A stretch of DNA of 17,250 nt from NCBI GenBank assembly GCA_964567295.1, contig CAZMLU010000035.1:1-17250 (forward strand), written 5' to 3'. Below, piece after piece: positions 6,537 to 13,753 of the stretch. How positions within the stretch are numbered: the first letter of the stretch is position 1; every line of letters begins with the position of its first letter. The DNA is from SLJK01 sp964567295 (GTDB lineage Bacteria > Bacillota > Dethiobacteria > DTU022 > UBA8154). The translations under genes were made by a program, and so were the position numbers. The notes under the pieces were generated by a model. It saw nothing but the letters and a program-made list of their open reading frames with translations, was not told where the DNA came from and did no database searches.

Positions 6537-7844
6537 GTGACTTCCAGGATCTTAATCAAAGGCGCCACCATTATTACCATGAATGACTATGATGAGGTTA
6601 TCAGCCCGGGAGATCTCTTAATAGAAAATGATATTATTAAAACTATTAGCCGGGAGAAAACAAATGTGGCAGAAAATGATACTGTTGATACTATTATTGA
6701 GGGCGAAGGAAAAGTCTTAATACCTGGTTTAATCAATTTACATAACCATGCAGCCATGAGTTTGTTTCGCAGCTATGCTGACGACTTACCTTTAAAAGAG
6801 TGGCTGGAAAAAAAGATATTTCCTGCTGAAGCAAAATTGACCGGGGAAGATGTGTTTTGGGGCACTTCACTTTCACTTTTAGAAATGTTAAGAGGCGGAA
6901 CCACTACTTTTGTTGATATGTACTACTATATGGATGAAGTGGCCCGTGCCTGCCTTGACGGTGGCATCAGGGCAGTACTTTCCCACGGGATAGTTGGTAT
7001 AAACAGCCTTTTAGCATACAAGACCTTGCAGGGCGCCAAAGATTTTGTTAGTAACTGGGGCAACGAAGGAAATGGTAGAATAAAAGCTATATTTGGACCT
7101 CATGCACCTTATACATGTCCACCAGATTATTTTAAAAAAGTATTAAAAGAAACGGAACAGTTCGATAACGCTTTCTTCCATATACATCTTGCCGAATCTA
7201 GGCAGGAAATGAAAGAATCCTTGGAAAAACATCAAAAAACACCCGTAGGCTTAATGCAAGAGATAGGGCTCTTTGAACGGCCTGTACTGGCGGCACACTG
7301 TGTACATGTTACCGATGAAGATATAGATATACTGGTCAATCAGAAGGTTGGAATTTCTCATAATCCCGGGAGTAACCTTAAATTAGGCAGTGGAATTGCT
7401 CCTTTAACAAAGATGATGGATAAAAAAGCCAGGTTAGGCCTGGGAACCGATGGGCCGGCAAGCAATAACAACCTGGATATGTTTGAAGAAATACGTCTTT
7501 CCAGCATTTTGCAAAAAGGTTATCACGAAAACCCTACCTTAATTTGCGCTGAAGAAGCTTTAGGAATGGCCACCAGGGGGGGAGCAAGAGCGCTTAATAT
7601 AGATAATATCGGAGTATTAAGGGAAGGAGCCAAGGCAGATATCGCTCTTCTTGATTTTAAAAAACCCCATCTCCAACCTCATGCCAGCCCCATAGCGAAT
7701 ATAGTATATTCTGCTTCTTCCAATGATGTGGAAGCGGTAATTGTAGATGGAAAAATCCTGGTTGAAAAAGGCAGTTTCCTAACCCTGGATGAGGAGAAAA
7801 TATATTACGAGGCAGCCAAAAGCGCTGAGAGGTTAAGACAGTAA
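6537..7844 (+). CDS. mtaD: 5-methylthioadenosine/S-adenosylhomocysteine deaminase
   Basis: A 435-residue amidohydrolase that deaminates MTA, SAH and, in characterised relatives, 5'-deoxyadenosine to the corresponding inosine compounds. Metal and catalytic motifs are complete: H69-x-H71 in NLHNHAAMS, H217 in FHIHLAES, H254 in AAHCVH, and D305 in LGTDGPASNN. FRSYADDLPLKEWLE is typical of the MtaD/TrzA/AtzB branch. The start is placed at GTG 6537, six bases after AAAAGGGGG. The frame could extend to 6510, but that start has no ribosome binding site and would encode the site itself. It is the only plus-strand gene in the salvage block, divergent from deoC and convergent with ahcY. A 22-bp-stem hairpin separates it from ahcY. 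A cytosine or chlorohydrolase substrate is possible but less likely given the neighbours. Confidence 0.9.
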   Translation: MTSRILIKGATIITMNDYDEVISPGDLLIENDIIKTISREKTNVAENDTVDTIIEGEGKVLIPGLINLHNHAAMSLFRSYADDLPLKEWLEKKIFPAEAKLTGEDVFWGTSLSLLEMLRGGTTTFVDMYYYMDEVARACLDGGIRAVLSHGIVGINSLLAYKTLQGAKDFVSNWGNEGNGRIKAIFGPHAPYTCPPDYFKKVLKETEQFDNAFFHIHLAESRQEMKESLEKHQKTPVGLMQEIGLFERPVLAAHCVHVTDEDIDILVNQKVGISHNPGSNLKLGSGIAPLTKMMDKKARLGLGTDGPASNNNLDMFEEIRLSSILQKGYHENPTLICAEEALGMATRGGARALNIDNIGVLREGAKADIALLDFKKPHLQPHASPIANIVYSASSNDVEAVIVDGKILVEKGSFLTLDEEKIYYEAAKSAERLRQ

Positions 7845-7886
7845 CAGTAAACAGGGGTTAAATACTACCTTCCAATTTCAGAAAAT

Positions 7887-7933
7887 GTAAGTAATTAGCC
7901 GGAGGCAAAACTTGCCTCCGGCTAATTACTTAC
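7887..7933. terminator. Perfect 22-bp-stem hairpin between convergent mtaD and ahcY
   Basis: The left arm (from GTAAGTAATTAGCC to GGAGGCAA) pairs without mismatch with the right arm (from TTGCCTCC to TAATTACTTAC) around a three-base AAC loop. It sits in the 123-base gap between the two convergent stop codons, so it is probably a two-way terminator. However, no long T tract follows on either strand (only ATTTT on the minus strand), so the terminator call is tentative. Confidence 0.6.
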
Positions 7934-7967
7934 CTAGCCCGTGCTAAATAATTATTCACCCTTTAAA

Positions 7968-9416
7968 CTAGTAACGATAATGGGCCGGTTTGAAAGGTCC
8001 ACCGGGTTCATGACCAATATACTCAGCCTGTTCGTTACCAAGCTTGGTCAACTTTGCTCCAATTTTCTCAAGATGCAGCCAGGCCACTTCTTCATCAAGT
8101 TCTTTAGGAAGCCGGTAAACTGAACGTTCCCGCTTGTTTTCCGCAAAATCCAATTGAGCCAGCACCTGGTTGGTAAAGCTGTTGGACATAACGAAACTCG
8201 GATGACCGGTTGCACAACCCAAGTTTACCAGGCGCCCTTCAGCTAACAAGAATATACCATGCCCATCCGGGAAAGTATAAAGGTCAACCTGGGGCTTGAT
8301 AGTATCTTTTTTAATACCAGGGTAATTTTCCAGCTCGTTTACCTGGATTTCATTATCAAAATGGCCGATATTACATACTATGGCCTGGTCTTTCATTTTC
8401 TCCATATGCTCGATTCTGATAACATCTTTATTGCCTGTTGCGGTAACATAGATATCGGCATAAGGAAGTGCGTCTTCAATGGTAACAACTGAATATCCGG
8501 CCATTGCAGCTTGCAGGGCACATATCGGATCAACTTCCGAAACCAGAACACGTGCTTTAAAAGCGTCTAATGCTTCTGCGGATCCTTTTCCTACATCTCC
8601 GAAACCGGCCACAAAAGCAGTTTTACCGGCGATCATTACATCCGTAGCCCGTTTTATACCATCAACCAGGCTTTCACGGCAGCCGTAAATATTGTCAAAC
8701 TTGCCCTTAGTCACCGAGTCATTAACGTTAATGGCCGGAAATAAAAGCTCACCACTTTTTTCCATTTGGTACAGCCTGTTTACTCCAGTAGTGGTCTCTT
8801 CGCTAACACCCTTAATTCCGGGGACCATAGAATGCCAGAAATTAGGGTTTTCTGCGAGTGTTTCTTTCAAAAATTTATTTACAACTTGCAGTTCTTGATT
8901 CGAAGTCGGCTCATCCAGGATGGAAGGATTATTTTCGGCTTCATAACCCCGATGTACCAACAGAGTGGCGTCACCACCATCGTCAACTATTTGATTGGTT
9001 CCGGTTCCATCAGGCCAGGTAAGCGCCTGCATGGTGCACCACCAGTATTCTTCAAGCGTTTCTCCTTTCCAGGCAAATACCGGCACTCCTTGAGGATTAT
9101 CGACAGTACCACCCTTTTCGGGCGGACCTACGACAACAGCAGAAGCAGCATGGTCCTGGGTAGAAAAAATATTACAACTTGCCCAACGAACATCAGCACC
9201 AAGCTCCACCAGAGTCTCAATCAAGACTGCGGTTTGAATTGTCATATGAAGGCTTCCGGTAACACGAACACCTCTAAGCGGTTTTTTCTCCGCATATTTT
9301 TCTCGAGTTGCAATCAGTCCCGGCATTTCTTTTTCCGCTATCTCAATTTCTTTTCTTCCCCATGGAGCCAGATTTAAATCAGCTACTTTGTAATCCATTT
9401 TCTTCGTTTTCGTCAT
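7968..9416 (-). CDS. ahcY: Adenosylhomocysteinase (long form)
   Basis: A 482-residue NAD-dependent S-adenosylhomocysteine hydrolase, splitting SAH to adenosine and homocysteine. Visible are H57 in SLHMTIQTAV, DDGGD (145-149), SEETTTGV (205-212), the lysine and cysteine of NDSVTKGKFDNIYGCRES (K237, C246), the Rossmann loop GFGDVGKG (271-278), NIGHFDNEI, and the C-terminal FKPAHYRY. It carries the roughly 35-residue insertion (about 163-197) before the EETTT motif that marks the long bacterial form. Its start is an ATG at 9416. GGGAGGG lies 13 bases upstream, a rather long spacing, so M7 (9398) cannot be excluded. It follows the adenosine-kinase-like gene by 126 bases, and both are probably read from the promoter at 10664-10692. 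A second, distantly related paralogue lies at 15672-16922. Confidence 0.96.
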   Translation of the reverse strand: MTKTKKMDYKVADLNLAPWGRKEIEIAEKEMPGLIATREKYAEKKPLRGVRVTGSLHMTIQTAVLIETLVELGADVRWASCNIFSTQDHAASAVVVGPPEKGGTVDNPQGVPVFAWKGETLEEYWWCTMQALTWPDGTGTNQIVDDGGDATLLVHRGYEAENNPSILDEPTSNQELQVVNKFLKETLAENPNFWHSMVPGIKGVSEETTTGVNRLYQMEKSGELLFPAINVNDSVTKGKFDNIYGCRESLVDGIKRATDVMIAGKTAFVAGFGDVGKGSAEALDAFKARVLVSEVDPICALQAAMAGYSVVTIEDALPYADIYVTATGNKDVIRIEHMEKMKDQAIVCNIGHFDNEIQVNELENYPGIKKDTIKPQVDLYTFPDGHGIFLLAEGRLVNLGCATGHPSFVMSNSFTNQVLAQLDFAENKRERSVYRLPKELDEEVAWLHLEKIGAKLTKLGNEQAEYIGHEPGGPFKPAHYRY

Positions 9417-9542
9417 TATGTTTACTTTTCCCTCCCGATTATTATTATTTGCTAGGCTTCATCCCAAGACCATAATCATGATTTTTTGACAATTGGCCTG
9501 AACTGAACCTGCAGTATTTAGCCACCCTGTCTTTAGCGGTTA

Positions 9543-10568
9543 CTAAAGTGATCTCCAATCGCCTGAATCAATAGCTTTAAGTATTTCTTGAATATCTTGC
9601 GCGCCAAACTGTGCTCCAGTTTGTTTAACAATTTGTGCAGCCACATATGAAGCTATTTTCCCAGCATCAGCGAGTGAATATCCTTTTACCAGGGCATATA
9701 AAAACCCCGCTGCGTAATTATCTCCTGCTCCCGTAGTATCAACGGCATCAACAGGATAAGAGTTTACCGATACATTAGTTTTGGTTTCATTAGAAGCGAT
9801 ACATGAGCCCTCAGCGCAATTTTTCACCGTGGCAATTGTGCATATTTTAGCCAATTCATGGGAGGCTTTTTCAGGATCATCAGTTCCCACCAGTAAACGT
9901 GCTTCTTCAGAATTCGCGAAAACAATATCAACGCTACTGCTTATAAGTTTAAGAAAGTCATGACGATGCCTTTCTACTGCAAAGGGATCGGCAACATCAA
10001 AAACCACCTTTGTGCCAGCTTTGCGCGCTGTTTCAATCGCGGAAGTCAAAGCTTTTTTTTGCGGTTCTGTATCCCACATATACCCAGTGAAGTATAAATA
10101 ACTGGCTTCAGCAATTTTCTGGTGATTCAAATGTTCGGGACCGAAACTTTGACAGGCACCAAGTCTTGTGCTCATCGTTCTTTCGTAATCCGGGGTGACG
10201 AGAACAATACAGCTTCCTGTATCAACCGTGCAGGTTGCCAGATCCGATATAACATTTTGCTCTTCAAGACGTTTGCAATAAATTCCACCTAGTTCATCAT
10301 CACCGACCATTCCCGACAAAGCGGTCTGTACTCCCAGTGCAGCAAGGGTTATCATAGTATTGGGAGCTGACCCACCGCACGCATATATTTTCTCAAGATC
10401 ATTAATATACGCCAAAATGGAGTTTCCCCGTTCTATATCAATCAACTCCATTGTCCCTTTATTTAGTTTAAGTTTTTCTATATCTCTGTCGCTCACCTGT
10501 GCGAGGACATCAATAAGCGGGTTCCCTATACCGTATATCTCTACTTTATCGTTCGTTTTTTCTTTCAT
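9543..10568 (-). CDS. PfkB-family kinase, probably adenosine kinase
   Basis: A 341-residue ribokinase-fold sugar/nucleoside kinase. Motifs are GIGNPLIDV at the N-terminus, the substrate loop YACGGSAPNTM (about 62-72), STRLGACQSF (133-142) and the C-terminal signature DAVDTTGAGDNYAAGFLYA with catalytic D283. GGSAPNT plus the STRLGA segment are typical of the bacterial adenosine-kinase-like subgroup rather than ribokinase or fructokinase. The ATG start has an ideal GGAGGTGAT just upstream. The gene directly precedes ahcY, whose product adenosine it would convert to AMP, pulling the reversible SAH hydrolysis forward. Inosine/guanosine or sugar kinase activity is the main alternative. Confidence 0.8.
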   Translation of the reverse strand: MKEKTNDKVEIYGIGNPLIDVLAQVSDRDIEKLKLNKGTMELIDIERGNSILAYINDLEKIYACGGSAPNTMITLAALGVQTALSGMVGDDELGGIYCKRLEEQNVISDLATCTVDTGSCIVLVTPDYERTMSTRLGACQSFGPEHLNHQKIAEASYLYFTGYMWDTEPQKKALTSAIETARKAGTKVVFDVADPFAVERHRHDFLKLISSSVDIVFANSEEARLLVGTDDPEKASHELAKICTIATVKNCAEGSCIASNETKTNVSVNSYPVDAVDTTGAGDNYAAGFLYALVKGYSLADAGKIASYVAAQIVKQTGAQFGAQDIQEILKAIDSGDWRSL

Positions 10569-10663
10569 AAATAGATTATCACCTCCAAAAGCTTGTTTGT
10601 TTGCGATTGGGCTACCGTAATCCCTTATACCAACAGAAAACTTACTTCCCAGTACAATTATTA

Positions 10664-10692
10664 ATTATAACAATTTCTAAACAAAAAGTCAA
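10664..10692 (-). promoter_or_regulatory. SigA-type promoter of the adenosine-kinase/ahcY pair
   Basis: On the minus strand TTGACT (10687-10692) and a perfect TATAAT (10664-10669) are separated by 17 bases, about 95 bases before the kinase start. Two further TTGAC units lie just upstream on the same strand (the -35 element is the third in a short series). This is the strongest promoter match in the window. Confidence 0.75.
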
Positions 10693-10707
10693 GATTGGTC
10701 AAGAGTC

Positions 10708-10759
10708 AAAAACCCGTCTTTAGGGAGTTTTGGTAGTCTATGGCTGGACTGTCTCCCTA
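10708..10759 (-). terminator. Possible weak terminator after rtcB
   Basis: Starting in the rtcB stop codon, TAGGGAG and CTCCCTA (10721-10727 and 10753-10759) can pair around a nested AGTC/GACT stem. They are followed on the minus strand by GGG and five T. The bulges are uneven and the T run is short, so this is tentative. Confidence 0.35.
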
Positions 10760-12184
10760 TTCTTCACCCTTAATAACAGCCAATGGAGACAACCGGGCTA
10801 CCTTATTAACAATACCTATTTCTGCCAAAGAACCCAGTACATCATTGATATTTTTATAAGCCTGCGGTGCCTCGTCGGTAATCTTTTTTAGTTGACTACC
10901 GTGAAAGGAAACCCTCCCCAACTGTTTCCTTAACATTTCGGCGGTAATTGAGGAACGGGCTTCCCGCCTTGACATCACTCTGCCTGCGCCATGATTTGCG
11001 GAATAAAAGGTATCCACTGCACCACGATTAGCTGTCACAACATATGAAGGGGTTGCCATACTTCCAGGGATAATAACAGGGTGACCGCTTTTCATATATG
11101 GTGCAGGATTATTTTCATGTCCCGGAGGCAGAGCCCGTGTTGCTCCCTTACGGTGTATAAGAAGGCGTTTATCCCCCACTTTTTCAAATTTGGCAATATT
11201 GTGAGCCAGATCATATACTATCCCCAGGTCCAGCTCCCGATCCGTGCACCCAAAGACAGCACTAAAAGCATTTCTAATATCATATGTAATCAACTGCCTG
11301 TTGGCAAAGGCAAAGTTTACTGCCGCAGACATTGCCGCAAAATAATCGTTTCCTTCAACAGAAGAAATGGGAACTGCCGCCAGTCCTTTTGAGGGCATCT
11401 TAATTCCGTAACGGCCAGCAGCGCGAGCCATAATGGAGGAATAATCAACACAGATCTGATGTCCGAACCCTCTGCTGCCTGTGTGAATAAGAATGCTTAG
11501 CATTCCTTTGCGCAGCCCAAAAAGCGCAGCCGTTTCCTCATCGTAAATTTGATCCACTTCTCCCAGTTCGATAAAATGATTCCCCCCACCGATGGTGGAA
11601 AGCTGGTTGCCACGCTTATAGGCTTTACGGCTCACTTTTCCCAACCGCGCGCCAGAAAAGCTTCCCCTCTCTTCTACAAATAAAGGGTCTTCATCGCGAG
11701 CATAACCTAACTCTTGGAGATACACCAGGCCCATTTCGATAATATTATCGAAATGGGCCTGAAGTTGCAGCTGGTGTTTACTTACTTTCCCTATCCCTGT
11801 GGGTACACGAGCGACAATCTCTTTCATCAAATGCCGCAGATGACTTTCTTTAAGCTCTCTCGCTTCCAGTTCAGTGCGAAGGAGTCTTACTCCACAGTTT
11901 ATGTCCATTCCCACTGCACCTGCAGAAATGAGCCCCTTTTCGGCGTCCATTGCCATAACCCCGCCAATGGGCAGGCCATAACCGGCGTGGATATCCGGCA
12001 TCCCTACAACAGGCCCATAAATGCCAGGCAGAGAAGCTGCGTCGGACAATTGTTGAAGGGAGGTCCTATCCTGAAACTGGTCATATAAATAATCATTCAG
12101 GTAAAGAACTGCATCTACCTTCATCTCTCCGCTGCGGGGAATCAAATACCGGTTTTTATCCAATCTTTCCAATTCCATATTCAT
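10757..12184 (-). CDS. rtcB: RNA-splicing ligase RtcB (3'-phosphate RNA ligase)
   Basis: A 475-residue GTP- and Mn-dependent ligase that joins RNA 2',3'-cyclic phosphate or 3'-phosphate ends to 5'-OH ends. From the chosen start, the metal and GMP-binding residues are D94 and C97 in MDINCGVR, N202 and H203 in GGGNHFIELG, H234 in LIHTGSRGFGHQ, H328 in DLAHN, and the guanylylated H398 in ANHGAGR. These positions match the archaeal enzyme closely, which supports the ATG at 12184 (AAGGA five bases upstream, 19 bases after surE). The frame could extend to 12220 and overlap surE, but with no family sequence there. Archease, the usual cofactor protein, is not seen in the window. A perfect 36-bp palindrome lies within the coding sequence. 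Confidence 0.94.
   Translation of the reverse strand: MNMELERLDKNRYLIPRSGEMKVDAVLYLNDYLYDQFQDRTSLQQLSDAASLPGIYGPVVGMPDIHAGYGLPIGGVMAMDAEKGLISAGAVGMDINCGVRLLRTELEARELKESHLRHLMKEIVARVPTGIGKVSKHQLQLQAHFDNIIEMGLVYLQELGYARDEDPLFVEERGSFSGARLGKVSRKAYKRGNQLSTIGGGNHFIELGEVDQIYDEETAALFGLRKGMLSILIHTGSRGFGHQICVDYSSIMARAAGRYGIKMPSKGLAAVPISSVEGNDYFAAMSAAVNFAFANRQLITYDIRNAFSAVFGCTDRELDLGIVYDLAHNIAKFEKVGDKRLLIHRKGATRALPPGHENNPAPYMKSGHPVIIPGSMATPSYVVTANRGAVDTFYSANHGAGRVMSRREARSSITAEMLRKQLGRVSFHGSQLKKITDEAPQAYKNINDVLGSLAEIGIVNKVARLSPLAVIKGEE
11726..11761. repeat. Perfect 36-bp palindrome inside rtcB
   Basis: Eighteen bases (from CAGGCCCATT to CGATAAT) are followed immediately by their exact reverse complement, with no spacer. 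The repeat is in frame and encodes about eleven residues around HFDNIIEMG of RtcB. The next base pair outward does not match. The transcript could fold into a strong hairpin with a small loop. Confidence 0.9.
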
Positions 12185-12203
12185 TCCATTCCTTTTTAGG
12201 GAT

Positions 12204-12986
12204 CTAGATTCCCCAGTCAATCTCCTTAAGCCTGTCCATCAGTTCAAAATTAGTCAAGTTAAATTGAATTGGGGTAATGGAAATTTGGGAGTTTTGAATA
12301 GCAAACACGTCTGTATCTGCTTCTTTTTCAGGGTCCAGATCGTCTAACAGTTCCCCTGCCAGCCAGTAATAACTATTTCCCCTTGGATCTACTCTTTTTT
12401 GAAATGCATTGTTGTATACACGCACTCCCAGTCGGGTAACTGCAACGCCTCTGATTTCACTGCGAGTTTTTCCGGGAATATTTATATTTAGTAAAGTGTC
12501 CTGCGGGAGATGGCTATTATTACAGATTTTTCCTATCATTCTTAAGATAAAATTAGCTGAAAAACGAAAATCAGGTTTTTCTCTTGCAGTGAGGGAAACC
12601 GCCAGACTCGGGACACCTAAAATCACACCCTCAATTGCAGCAGATACAGTTCCGGAGTAAAGGACATCAGTTCCCAGGTTGGCTCCCCGATTAATCCCAG
12701 AGACGACCAGGTCCGGTTTTTCCGGAAGAAGGTATTCTACAGCTAACTTTACACAGTCTGCAGGAGTTCCGTTTACCGACCAACCTTTCAAACTGGAGTT
12801 ATGGAAAAACCTGGTTTCTTCCGCCCTTAAAGGACGGTGCATTGTAATAGCGTGTCCTGTGGCGCTGCGTTCGTGGTCTGGCGCTACGATAAAAAGTTTT
12901 AATCTTTCATTTTGGAGTAATGTTTCCGCCAGTATTTGAATTCCTTCGGCGTGTATCCCATCGTCGTTGGTTAATAATACATTCAA
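12204..12986 (-). CDS. surE: 5'/3'-nucleotidase SurE
   Basis: A 260-residue metal-dependent nucleoside monophosphate phosphatase. The signature residues are LLTNDDGIHAEG (D8, D9), APDHERSATGHAIT (S41) and SGINRGANLGTDVLYSGTVSAA (N99), the usual divalent metal site and active-site loop. Length is normal. The start is a TTG at 12986 with GGAGGG six bases upstream. SurE proteins dephosphorylate 5'- and 3'-nucleotides and short polyphosphates in the cytosol. Here the gene lies between the class II aldolase and rtcB, with its own SigA-like promoter in the 110-base gap upstream. It may supply nucleosides to the salvage enzymes, or share an RNA-end or nucleotide role with RtcB; neither is shown by sequence. 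Confidence 0.94.
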   Translation of the reverse strand: MNVLLTNDDGIHAEGIQILAETLLQNERLKLFIVAPDHERSATGHAITMHRPLRAEETRFFHNSSLKGWSVNGTPADCVKLAVEYLLPEKPDLVVSGINRGANLGTDVLYSGTVSAAIEGVILGVPSLAVSLTAREKPDFRFSANFILRMIGKICNNSHLPQDTLLNINIPGKTRSEIRGVAVTRLGVRVYNNAFQKRVDPRGNSYYWLAGELLDDLDPEKEADTDVFAIQNSQISITPIQFNLTNFELMDRLKEIDWGI

Positions 12987-13022
12987 TTAGATCCCTCCAC
13001 TACCAAGTGTTGCTGTGTAACC

Positions 13023-13051
13023 ATAATATACCCCTATAACTATAAATGCAA
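13023..13051 (-). promoter_or_regulatory. SigA-type promoter of surE-rtcB
   Basis: On the minus strand TTGCAT (13046-13051) and TATTAT (13023-13028) are separated by 17 bases, about 36 bases before the TTG start of surE. It would allow surE and rtcB to be read separately from the upstream salvage genes. Confidence 0.6.
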
Positions 13052-13096
13052 TCATTTATGCCTTGGATTTAATAATACCTATTTTTAAAAAAATAG

Positions 13097-13753
13097 CTAC
13101 TCATGTTGCCCGTAATAATTTATGAACTTTTTTCTCAGCTCTTTAATATCCCGCTCTTCTAGAAGGCCGGGGGCACCCAATAGATTAGACCAGAGCAGCA
13201 CCTGGGCATTTCTTTCGATAACCCGACATCTTTGCACTGCACTCTCCATATCAGTGCCAACGGTTACCAGGCCATGGTTAGCCAGAATAACACCAAAGGA
13301 ATGCATTCCCAGGGTTTTTGCGGCATTACGGGCCAGTTCATCGCTCCCTGGAGGAGCATATTTTGCTACAGGAATACTTCCTCCCGCCACCTGGGCCAGT
13401 TCTTCCAGAGCCACCGGTATCTCTTTCCTGGCCACCGCAAATGCGCTAGAAAAAATGCTGTGTGTATGCACGATAGCCTTTATATCTTCCCTGGAATTGT
13501 AAAGAGCCAAATGGAGCGGAAGTTCAGAAGAAGGATTCCATTTGCCTTCCCATTTCTCCCCGGTTGCCAAATCTACCACAATCATATCAGTAAATTGAAG
13601 GTTATCATAATGTATGGCGCTAGGGGTTATTACTACTTTATTATCATCACTCCTGCAGCTTAAATTGCCCCAGCTTTCGAAAATCAAACCTTCACGGTAA
13701 ATAGATTGGGTATATTTCACTATAGTTTCTTTGGTTTTTGCTATGATATTCAA
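13097..13753 (-). CDS. Class II aldolase, probable methylthioribulose/5-deoxyribulose-1-phosphate aldolase
   Basis: A 218-residue zinc aldolase of the fuculose-1-phosphate aldolase/AraD/MtnB family. It has the phosphate loop SWGNLSCRS (28-35), the catalytic glutamate E77 in PSSELPLH, and the zinc ligands H96 and H98 in VHTHSIFSS and H160 in ANHGL. It starts with TTG directly after the TAA of mtnA (no gap), with GAGGG eight bases upstream, so the two are translationally coupled. In the known DHAP shunt an aldolase of this family (Ald2) cleaves 5-methylthioribulose-1-phosphate to DHAP and methylthioacetaldehyde, or 5-deoxyribulose-1-phosphate to DHAP and acetaldehyde. The position right after mtnA argues for this. 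The alternative is MtnB, a dehydratase of the same fold, but no mtnC, mtnW, mtnX or mtnD follows. Confidence 0.8.
   Translation of the reverse strand: MNIIAKTKETIVKYTQSIYREGLIFESWGNLSCRSDDNKVVITPSAIHYDNLQFTDMIVVDLATGEKWEGKWNPSSELPLHLALYNSREDIKAIVHTHSIFSSAFAVARKEIPVALEELAQVAGGSIPVAKYAPPGSDELARNAAKTLGMHSFGVILANHGLVTVGTDMESAVQRCRVIERNAQVLLWSNLLGAPGLLEERDIKELRKKFINYYGQHE

Noticed and set aside
8766..9377. 203-codon plus-strand open frame
   Set aside because: Antisense to ahcY, which has complete family motifs; the frame has no ribosome binding site or recognisable domain.
11714..12088. 124-codon plus-strand open frame sharing a peptide with RtcB
   Set aside because: The shared peptide arises because the perfect palindrome reads the same on both strands; the frame is a shadow of rtcB.
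13097..13753. MtnB (methylthioribulose-1-phosphate dehydratase)
   Set aside because: Same fold, but no downstream genes of that route follow and the protein reads more like fuculose-phosphate aldolases. Not fully excluded.
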